A stretch of DNA of 9,456 nucleotides from an uncultured Mycoplasmatota bacterium. Its GTDB lineage: Bacteria > Bacillota_I > Bacilli_A > RF39 > UBA660. Where the stretch lies: NCBI GenBank assembly GCA_946491675.1, contig CAMLYN010000036.1, forward strand, positions 1 to 9,456, given 5' to 3'. Shown here in pieces: positions 1-5,257 of this stretch; the stretch's first letter is position 1, and the number at the start of each line of letters is the position of its first letter. A program made the position numbers and the translations under genes. The notes beneath the pieces are model-generated. The model made no database searches and was not told the origin of the DNA. It was given only the letters and a program-made list of their open reading frames with translations.

Positions 1-99
1 TTATATAACAGCGGAAAACTACCAGATAATATGAAATCAAGATGTTGTAATTTTAGATTACTAGAAGAAAAATGTTTAGAATATAATAAAGTAAAATAG
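1..99 (+). CDS. 3' end of an unrecognised gene (partial, 5' end outside window)
   Basis: The frame starting at base 1 is open for 32 codons and stops at TAG 97-99. The peptide tail begins LYNSGKLPDNMKSRCCNF and ends LEYNKVK. It looks coding: mixed residue composition, paired cysteines, charged C-terminus. The stop is followed after 22 bases by the response regulator start, with a ribosome binding site between, so the two are probably co-transcribed. I do not recognise the family from so short a piece and assign no function. The alternative is a chance open frame, but the close fit to the next gene and the lack of any terminator favour a real gene end. Confidence 0.55.
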   Translation, partial: LYNSGKLPDNMKSRCCNFRLLEEKCLEYNKVK

Positions 100-121
100 T
101 AATTTATAGGAGAATTTAAGA

Positions 122-799
122 ATGAAAAAGATATTAATAGTGGAAGATGATGTCGATATTCATAATCTAATAAAAAGTGTATTAGAAAAAGAAAGATATG
201 AAATAATTAGTGCATATTCGGGAACGGAGGCTCTACTATTGATTGAAAATAATAATATAAATTTAATATTACTAGATTTAATGTTACCTGGACTAACTGG
301 AGAAGAAATAATAAAAAAAGTAACTGATATTCCAATTATAGTGATTAGTGCAAAGATATCATCAGAAGATAAAGTAAATGTATTATCAAGTGGTGCTAAT
401 GATTATATTACCAAACCATTTGACACAAATGAACTATTAGCAAGAGTTAAAGTACAACTTAGAATTAATAAAAAAGAACAAAATGCAAATTTAATATATA
501 AAGATATGGTTTTAGATAAAGCAACACATATGTTATATATAAAAAAAGAAAAAATAAATTTAACAAAAACAGAATATATAATATTAAAACAATTATTGTT
601 AAATCCAAAACAAATTATAACAAAGACCAAGTTAATTCAAATATTGGATGAAGATAATAAAATAAATCCTGAAACACAAATATGTGATGAGAATTCTTTA
701 AAAGTTCATATAAGCAATATAAGGAAAAAAATAAGAAATGTTACAACAAATGAATATATAGAATCAGTATGGGGAATTGGTTTTAAATTATGTGACTAA
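122..799 (+). CDS. OmpR/PhoB-family DNA-binding response regulator
   Basis: Two-component response regulator of 225 aa, the usual length for this family, acting in the cytoplasm as a phosphorylation-dependent transcription factor. The receiver domain (about 1-118) has the acidic pair D9/D10, the phospho-acceptor D52 in LILLDLMLPG, the switch residue S76 and the conserved lysine K98 in YITKPF. The C-terminal winged-helix domain (about 125-225) has the recognition-helix signature VHISNIRKKI and the typical ending ESVWGIGFKL. The start is fixed by AGGAGA at 108-113, 8 bases before ATG. It heads a cluster with an ABC transporter and a histidine kinase, so its partner is probably the kinase at 2616-3500, although that gene is separated from it by two transporter genes. 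Its likely target is the triple TTAACT repeat at 816-846. Family call is certain; the controlled stress is unknown. Confidence 0.95.
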   Translation: MKKILIVEDDVDIHNLIKSVLEKERYEIISAYSGTEALLLIENNNINLILLDLMLPGLTGEEIIKKVTDIPIIVISAKISSEDKVNVLSSGANDYITKPFDTNELLARVKVQLRINKKEQNANLIYKDMVLDKATHMLYIKKEKINLTKTEYIILKQLLLNPKQIITKTKLIQILDEDNKINPETQICDENSLKVHISNIRKKIRNVTTNEYIESVWGIGFKLCD

Positions 800-815
800 A
801 AAATCTTTATTATTT

Positions 816-855
816 CTTAACTAAGTTTTAACTATTTTCTTAACTATTTTATGAT
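816..855 (+). promoter_or_regulatory. Triple TTAACT direct repeat and -10 box before the ABC genes
   Basis: Three copies of YTTAACTA lie at 816-823, 827-834 and 839-846, with start-to-start spacings of 11 and 12 bp, about one helical turn. A -10-like TATGAT lies at 850-855. TTAACT at 828-833 could serve as a poor -35 with a 16-bp spacer. Direct repeats at 11-bp spacing overlapping a weak -35 are the classic layout for OmpR/PhoB-family regulators; PhoP boxes of Bacillus, TTAACA-like at 11 bp, are a close parallel. Transcription would start near 862, giving a leader of about 22 bases before the ABC gene. Binding by the neighbouring regulator is inference. Confidence 0.6.
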
Positions 856-883
856 AAGATTTTTCATAAGAAAGGAGGAGAAA

Positions 884-1798
884 ATGGAATATATTTTAGA
901 AGCAAATAACATTGAAAAAAGATATGGACATTTTAAAGCCTTAAATAATCTTTCTATGCACATTCCAAAAGGTGCTATATATGGATTAATAGGAAAAAAT
1001 GGAGCTGGGAAAACTACTTTAATAAGATTACTTTGTGGTTTACAAAAAGTTACAGCAGGAGAATATACTATTTATGGTATTTCTAATAATAGTAGAAAAA
1101 TTGCAGAAGCAAGAAAAAGAATAGGGGGGATAATAGACCCCCCCTCAATTTGCTCAGATATGACAGCAATAGATAACCTTAAAGAGCAGTATAAAATTAT
1201 AGGGTTGCCTTCATATAGTAAGTTAGATGAAATACTTAAAATTGTGGGATTAGAAAATACAGGTAAAAAAACTGCTAAACATTTTTCTTTAGGAATGAAA
1301 CAAAGATTAGGAATAGCAATTAGCTTAGTTGGTAATCCTGATTTATTAATTTTAGATGAACCTATAAACGGATTAGATCCTGAAGGAATAATAGAAATAA
1401 GAGAATTAATTTTAACATTAAATAGAGAAAAGGGTATTACGTTCTTAATTTCTAGTCATTATTTAGATGAATTATCTAAAATTGCAACATGCTATGGTAT
1501 TATAGACAAAGGAAGCATTATAAAAGAAATTAATAAAGATGAATTAGAACAAAATTTTAAAATTAGAACACAAATCAATGTAACTAATTTAAAAGAATGT
1601 GTTAAATATTTAGAAGAAGAAAATTTACATTATAAAGTTATTTCTAATGACAAAATTGATATATATGAGAAAGTAAATGTGTCAGAACTTGTTATTGCAC
1701 TTTCTAAAAGAAATTGTATAGTAAATGATTTTCAAGAAAAAGGAGAATCGTTAGAAAACTATTATTTGAATTTAATAGGAGGTGCAAATAATGATTAA
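884..1798 (+). CDS. ABC transporter ATP-binding protein, BcrA/LanF-like
   Basis: ATPase subunit (304 aa) that powers an ABC-2-type exporter at the cytoplasmic face of the membrane. Visible motifs: Walker A GKNGAGKT (37-44), signature FSLGMKQRLG, Walker B LLILDEP, D-loop NGLDPEG and H-loop SSH. The C-terminal extension ending SLENYYLNLIGG is typical of bacitracin/lantibiotic-type ATPases. The usual Q-loop glutamine is absent. The equivalent segment reads GGIIDPP, with Asp85 where LanF-type proteins usually have Glu (E-loop). Start at 884 was preferred over an in-frame ATG at 851 because AGGAGG at 873-878 sits 5 bases before it, and because the 851 ATG overlaps the proposed -10 box. The stop overlaps the permease start by 8 bp, so the two are translationally coupled. 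An odd G6/C7 pair lies at 1124-1144. Substrate is not shown by sequence; peptide antibiotic or envelope stress is an inference from family. Confidence 0.93.
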   Translation: MEYILEANNIEKRYGHFKALNNLSMHIPKGAIYGLIGKNGAGKTTLIRLLCGLQKVTAGEYTIYGISNNSRKIAEARKRIGGIIDPPSICSDMTAIDNLKEQYKIIGLPSYSKLDEILKIVGLENTGKKTAKHFSLGMKQRLGIAISLVGNPDLLILDEPINGLDPEGIIEIRELILTLNREKGITFLISSHYLDELSKIATCYGIIDKGSIIKEINKDELEQNFKIRTQINVTNLKECVKYLEEENLHYKVISNDKIDIYEKVNVSELVIALSKRNCIVNDFQEKGESLENYYLNLIGGANND

Positions 1799-2606
1799 AC
1801 TATTAAAAGCAGGTTTTTTTAGATTAAAAAAAGATATTATATTTTGGTTATTTGTGTTTTTAACTATTGGAATAGCAGGATTTACATTATTTAGATATAC
1901 CTCTAATGAAGAGATAAATTTAGATAAAATAGCGAATGAATTTATAATGTATATAGGACTTTTTATAGCAATATTTGTAAGTATTTTTGTTGGGAAAGAA
2001 CATTCACAAGGAATTATAAGGAATAAAATTATAGTAGGACATAGTAGAATTTCAATTTTTTTAGCAAATCTTATTATTAGTATAATAGCATCTATTTTAT
2101 GCGAAATTGTGTATTTAGTATTAGTATTTTTAATTGGTATTCCTTTATTTGGGCAACTGCAGATGACACTATCTCAATTTGCAATGGTACTATTAAATAC
2201 TGTATTAGTCATCATATCGTTTTGCTCTATTTTTAACTTTATATCTATGATATGCTCTGAAATAACAGTATCAACAACAATATGCATAATTCTTTTTATA
2301 ACAATGTATGTAGTACAGGCTTCATTTTCTTTGCCTGCAAATACTGATAAGTATATAACTAATACATATGTAGACGAAAATGGTGTTTCTCATATTGTAA
2401 GCAAAGAACTTGATCCAAACTATCCAGGAGATGAAAAAGTTAAACAAGCAAGAATGATTTATCTTTTAATTCCACAAGGACAGGCTATGGAAATTGGAAG
2501 CAATGATTTAGAGTATTTGAAACAAATGCCAATTTATTCTATTACTCTAATATGTACTATAAATATATTAGGTATATATATTTTTTCTAAAAAGGAACTG
2601 AAATAG
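1791..2606 (+). CDS. ABC-2-type transporter permease (six-helix)
   Basis: Membrane partner of the upstream ATPase, 271 aa. Hydrophobic segments lie near 16-34, 50-68, 87-114, 124-147, 153-175 and 247-265. With the N-terminus inside, this places the conserved cytoplasmic loop GKEHSQGIIRNK (68-79) after helix 2 and a soluble loop of about 70 residues (176-246) outside. That loop carries DPNYPGDEK and IPQGQAMEI, a pattern I associate with clostridial permeases of bacitracin-type transporters. The start at 1791 follows AGGAGG (1777-1782) by 8 bases and overlaps the ATPase stop; a GTG three codons upstream lies inside that ribosome binding site and is less likely. The outside loop could be where substrate or signal is sensed, which is inference. 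Function as an exporter subunit is well supported, the substrate is not. Confidence 0.88.
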   Translation: MIKLLKAGFFRLKKDIIFWLFVFLTIGIAGFTLFRYTSNEEINLDKIANEFIMYIGLFIAIFVSIFVGKEHSQGIIRNKIIVGHSRISIFLANLIISIIASILCEIVYLVLVFLIGIPLFGQLQMTLSQFAMVLLNTVLVIISFCSIFNFISMICSEITVSTTICIILFITMYVVQASFSLPANTDKYITNTYVDENGVSHIVSKELDPNYPGDEKVKQARMIYLLIPQGQAMEIGSNDLEYLKQMPIYSITLICTINILGIYIFSKKELK

Positions 2607-2615
2607 GAGGAAAAA

Positions 2616-3500
2616 GTGAATATTAGTTTATTATTGATAACTATTATCTTATTTTGTGCTTGTATATTTTTAATTTTAAGATTATGTTTAATAAAACATT
2701 CTATTAAAGAAATTGAAAAATCTTTTACTTATATATTAAAAGCAGATACTAATAATATAATAACTATATCCTCATCGGATAAAGATATTAAAAATTTAAC
2801 TATAAATATAAATGAGAACCTTACAGATTTAAGAAAACAAACATTACAATATAAAAGTGGAAATCAAGAATTAAAGAAAATAATAACTAACATTTCACAT
2901 GATTTAAGAACACCTTTAACAGCCATTAGAGGATATATTGATTTAATACAACAAGAAAAATTGTCTGATAAACAAGAAAAATATTTAAAAATAGTTGAGA
3001 AAAAATCTAATGAATTAACAGAACTTACGAAACAATTATTTGAGTTTTCTAAATTAATGGATATTGATATAGAATTAAAAAAGGAAAATTGTTGCATCAA
3101 TGAAATTTTAGAAGAAACATTAGTGAGTTATTATAATATTTTCAAAGAAAAAGATATCGTCCCAAAAGTTTCTATTTGTAGTAAAAAAATTTATAAATTA
3201 GTCAATAGAATCTCAATTATAAGGATATTTGAAAATATTTTATCTAATGTGTCAAAATATAGTACAGGAGATTTTAAAGTTATAATGAATGAAGATGGGA
3301 CAATTTCATTCTCCAATAAAGCAAATTCACTTGATGCAACAACAGTTCAAAAAATTTTTGAACGCTATTTTTCAGTAGAAAATGCGAAAGAATCTACTGG
3401 CATAGGTCTATCTATCGCAAAAAAACTTATAGAGTTAAATGATGGTACTATTAAAGCAATATATAGCAATGGATATTTAATTATTGAAATTGGTTTGTAA
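2616..3500 (+). CDS. Sensor histidine kinase with one membrane helix and no outside domain
   Basis: Membrane-anchored histidine kinase of 294 aa, the probable partner of the regulator at 122-799. One N-terminal helix (about 4-27) is preceded by only three residues, so there is practically no extracytoplasmic sensor. A linker (28-85) leads to the H-box ISHDLRTPLTAIRGY with phospho-acceptor His95. The ATPase domain shows an N-box-like ENILSNVSKYS (N211), an F-box-like IFERYFS and the G2 box STGIGLSIAKKL. The DxGxG G1 box is not visible; the place reads FSNKANSL, a variant shared by a subgroup of Firmicute kinases. The GTG start at 2616 follows AGGAGG (2605-2610) by 5 bases, and the permease stop lies inside that site, so the two genes are coupled. 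Sensing through the neighbouring transporter, as in BceS-like kinases, is inference. Confidence 0.93.
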   Translation: MNISLLLITIILFCACIFLILRLCLIKHSIKEIEKSFTYILKADTNNIITISSSDKDIKNLTININENLTDLRKQTLQYKSGNQELKKIITNISHDLRTPLTAIRGYIDLIQQEKLSDKQEKYLKIVEKKSNELTELTKQLFEFSKLMDIDIELKKENCCINEILEETLVSYYNIFKEKDIVPKVSICSKKIYKLVNRISIIRIFENILSNVSKYSTGDFKVIMNEDGTISFSNKANSLDATTVQKIFERYFSVENAKESTGIGLSIAKKLIELNDGTIKAIYSNGYLIIEIGL

Positions 3501-3559
3501 TATAAACTATGAAATTATTTTGTGGAATGTTGATGGGTTAGACAAATTACAATTTATAC

Positions 3560-3595
3560 GGAGAATATTAAAATACTAATATTCTCTATGTTTTA
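3560..3595 (+). terminator. Probable terminator of the transporter/two-component operon
   Basis: GAGAATATTA (3561-3570) pairs with TAATATTC-type bases at 3577-3586 to give about 10 bp, plus one G-U pair, around a six-base loop. It is followed by TATGTTTTATC. The stem is AT-rich and the T-run is short, so it is a weak intrinsic terminator, but it stands 60 bases after the kinase stop where one is expected. Confidence 0.45.
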
Positions 3596-3829
3596 TCAAA
3601 GCAGAAGTAAGAAGAAGGGGAAGAGGGTGAGTACCTATTTTCTAAAACAATAAAATAATTATAAATAAGAATTACACTAATATATATTAATTAAAAATAA
3701 ACAGAACTATAAAACAATTTTTAGAAAAAATATTTTAATGGAATAAATAATATAAAATCAAATTAAAATAGTAAATTAAAAATAAATTAATTAAAAAACA
3801 AAAATTATTATAATAAATTAAATTTAAAA

Positions 3830-3845
3830 ATTTTGTGCAATGTTT
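3830..3845 (+). repeat. 16-bp direct repeat, copy 1
   Basis: ATTTTGTGCAATGTTT is repeated exactly at 4562-4577, 732 bp downstream in the same orientation. Unlike copy 2, this copy has no partner arm next to it and so forms no hairpin. The exact match over 16 bases including GTGC is unlikely to reflect AT-richness alone. Confidence 0.55.
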
Positions 3846-4064
3846 AAATTATAATATTTTTATATCAAACATTAGAATTTTAAAAAGCGAACATTTGAAC
3901 AGTTTGAATTAATTAAAAATTATTCTTTTTAATCAGTTTTAAAATTAATTTATATTAATAAATAATAAAAATACTAAAATTAAATATAGTAAAATAAATT
4001 TAATAATAAAAATCTTTCATAAAAAGTTAATTAGAATATTAATATAATTATAATTTATTAGGCT

Positions 4065-4088
4065 TTAAAATCGTTTTTAAGACATTTT
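4065..4088 (+). repeat. 24-base imperfect inverted repeat, left arm
   Basis: The arm TTAAAATCG... (4065-4088) matches the reverse complement of 4427-4450 at 22 of 24 positions; the two differences are adjacent, in the middle. A related but more diverged copy, AATCGATTTTAAGCC, lies at 4234-4248 in the left-arm orientation. The arms are separated by 338 bases and bracket the GC-richer patch. Confidence 0.45.
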
Positions 4089-4171
4089 AATTATAAACTT
4101 AACAAGTTATATGTCTAGATTATATAAAATACTATAACTGATATATGTATAACATGTAAAAATACTTAAAA

Positions 4172-4270
4172 ATGGCTAAAGATTACTACTTTCAAAAAAC
4201 GCCTAAAAAGTGCCAAAAAAGCGACGCACGAGAATCGATTTTAAGCCGTTTTTATTTTTTAGGCATATAG
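4172..4270 (+). other. GC-richer patch: 32-codon open frame and long-range hairpin
   Basis: ATG at 4172 opens a 32-codon frame to TAG 4268-4270, starting MAKDYYFQKTPKKCQKSD and ending SRFYFLGI. There is no ribosome binding site upstream, so translation from this ATG is doubtful. The same bases form a hairpin: GCCTAAAAA (4201-4209) pairs exactly with TTTTTAGGC (4256-4264), enclosing 46 bases. The patch stands out by GC content and near-normal codon use from its surroundings. It may be a remnant of a former gene, a small structured RNA, or a conserved piece of a repeat element. I cannot decide between these. Confidence 0.3.
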
Positions 4271-4426
4271 TTTGTTCGTAAAATAAGGCAAATATAGAGA
4301 AATAGGTACTTTAGAGATTTTTGAAAAATTTTCATATAATTTAATATATAAAAATTAAAAATATACAATAAGAAAATTATAGTAAGTAAACTAATTATAA
4401 TAATGAAATTATATAAGCAAAATAAA

Positions 4427-4450
4427 AAAATGTCTTAAAATTGATTTTAA
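4427..4450 (-). repeat. 24-base imperfect inverted repeat, right arm
   Basis: AAAATGTCTTAAAA (4427-4440) followed by TTGATTTTAA is the 22/24 reverse complement of 4065-4088. Confidence 0.45.
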
Positions 4451-4546
4451 TAGTTAATAGTAATATTAATATAACAGCAATACAAAAGCCTTGAATATGT
4501 AAGAGTATAGGTTTATGACTGTTTTATATTTTTCTCCTACCTCTAT

Positions 4547-4572
4547 TTGCACAAAACTTTGATTTTGTGCAA
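4547..4572. repeat. Palindrome with 10-bp stem, overlapping direct repeat copy 2
   Basis: TTGCACAAAA (4547-4556) and TTTTGTGCAA (4563-4572) form a perfect 10-bp stem with loop CTTTGA. The right arm and the following TGTTT make up copy 2 of the 16-bp direct repeat (4562-4577). The tail TGTTTTGTATTC is only moderately T-rich, so it is a poor terminator on the + strand, and on the - strand there is no T-tail. It could be a protein-binding operator or part of a repeat element. Confidence 0.5.
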
Positions 4573-4626
4573 TGTTTTGTATTCGTAAATAATTAAGAGA
4601 TTGTATTATATTCTCCTCCCTTCAAC

Positions 4627-4766
4627 TTTAATTTCTTAATTTAATAATATATTATTTATATCAGTACTTTCATTTTTTTATTTAATAATCTTCATAAAAT
4701 ATTAATTCATATCAATGTATTTAATTTCTTATTTAACCCTCATAAAGCCTTAATTTATATCCAGTA
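4627..4766. repeat. Three degenerate tandem units of about 40-53 bp
   Basis: Units lie at 4627-4666, 4667-4719 and 4720-4766. Units 1 and 3 begin TTTAATTTCTTA. The three end in TTTATATCAGTA, TTCATATCAATGTA and TTTATATCCAGTA. Internal positions also align (TTTAATAATC against TTTAACCCTC, TCATAAAATATTAA against TCATAAAGCCTTAA). The match is imperfect and AT-rich, so a chance contribution cannot be excluded, but the ordered series of shared blocks favours true repeat units. Function unknown. Confidence 0.45.
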
Positions 4767-4862
4767 TATCACATTATATATTTTTTCTATTTTTTGATTT
4801 TCTCTAGAAATTTTATAATAATATTTTTATAAAATTATTTTAAAACTTAAATTTAATTTTTA

Positions 4863-4891
4863 TTGTCTTTTTTTATTTTTTTTGATATTAT
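4863..4891 (+). promoter_or_regulatory. Promoter of the small basic-protein gene
   Basis: TTGTCT (4863-4868), a 17-bp spacer and TATTAT (4886-4891) form a sigma-A-type promoter. The -10 matches 5 of 6 and the -35 4 of 6 consensus bases. Transcription would start near 4898, leaving a leader of roughly 24 bases that holds the ribosome binding site. Confidence 0.6.
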
Positions 4892-4921
4892 GTATTTATC
4901 AAAAATATAGGAGGTTGTATT

Positions 4922-5074
4922 ATGAATAGACAACAGAAAAGAAAACACATTAATCCCCTTCTTCCCCTTCCAATGCAATATCCTTCTAAAAAACGGATTG
5001 TAGACAGGAAAAAAGCAAATGCAAATTCAACTGCTAAGGGACATATCTTTATAAGACGATCAAGGGGAAACTAG
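4922..5074 (+). CDS. Small, highly basic protein of 50 aa, family not recognised
   Basis: A 50-codon gene with a complete expression unit: promoter at 4863-4891, AGGAGG at 4909-4914 with a 7-base spacer to ATG, stop TAG at 5072-5074, and an intrinsic terminator at 5097-5128. The protein starts MNRQQKRKHINPLLPLPMQY and ends GHIFIRRSRGN. About 15 of 50 residues are Lys, Arg or His, and only one residue is acidic. There is no hydrophobic helix, signal peptide or cysteine. A proline/leucine stretch (11-17) follows the basic start. Such composition suggests nucleic-acid or ribosome binding, but this is inference. It is monocistronic and faces rho. I do not recognise the family. It could also be a leader or regulatory peptide. 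That it is expressed is well supported by the surrounding signals; function is unknown. Confidence 0.7.
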   Translation: MNRQQKRKHINPLLPLPMQYPSKKRIVDRKKANANSTAKGHIFIRRSRGN

Positions 5075-5096
5075 AAATTCATTTATAAGACCTTAC

Positions 5097-5128
5097 AAGC
5101 TCTGCTATAGCGGAGCTTTCTTTATTAA
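5097..5128 (+). terminator. Intrinsic terminator of the small basic-protein gene
   Basis: AAGCTCTGC (5097-5105) and GCGGAGCTT (5110-5118) form a 9-bp stem with one G-U pair and a TATA loop. It is followed directly by TCTTTATT. It lies 22 bases after the stop codon. Confidence 0.8.
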
Positions 5129-5195
5129 ATAAGAATATATATTTTATCAATTTTACTGAGCTGTAACAAAATATTGCAAATCTTTTCTCTGCACA

Positions 5196-5220
5196 ATAAA
5201 AAAATGGCTTTTAGCCACTT
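5196..5220 (-). terminator. rho gene terminator, possibly bidirectional
   Basis: On the - strand AAGTGGCT, loop AAA and AGCCATTT form an 8-bp stem with one G-U pair, running into seven T (5198-5204 as A on the + strand). It lies about 40 bases beyond the rho stop. On the + strand the same hairpin, with one A-C mismatch, precedes CTTTTATT, so it may also back up the small gene's terminator. Confidence 0.75.
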
Positions 5221-5257
5221 CTTTTATTATAAAAAATTAAAATAGAAATTTATTATT

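Larger units (their letters stand above)
3630..4310. repeat. 11-bp inverted repeat bracketing a 681-bp segment
   Basis: AGTACCTATTT at 3630-3640 is the exact reverse complement of AAATAGGTACT at 4300-4310. The arms are GC-richer than the sequence between them. No flanking target-site duplication is visible. They could be the ends of a small decayed element, or a coincidence in a large AT-rich area. Confidence 0.3.
3596..4862. other. Very AT-rich gap of ~1.3 kb without a convincing long gene
   Basis: Both strands are closed by frequent stops, and no frame with a ribosome binding site exceeds a few dozen codons. Base composition is lower in GC than the flanking genes, except for a patch near 4172-4270. 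The stretch contains several repeats listed separately: a distant 11-bp inverted repeat, a 24-base imperfect inverted repeat, a 16-bp direct repeat, a 10-bp-stem palindrome and three degenerate tandem units. The repeat content fits a decayed mobile element or a site of repeated insertion. No transposase remnant is recognisable, so this remains inference. Confidence 0.5.

Noticed and set aside
403..630. 75-codon open frame on the - strand inside the response regulator gene
   Set aside because: Shadow of a well-conserved gene on the + strand; no start signals.
3588..3653. 21-codon frame starting ATG 3588 (MFYQSRSKKKGKRVSTYF...)
   Set aside because: No ribosome binding site at proper distance and the start sits on the terminator hairpin; the purine-rich tract alone explains the Lys/Arg run.
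4627..4766. CRISPR array
   Set aside because: Units are degenerate and contiguous without unique spacers, and no cas gene is present.
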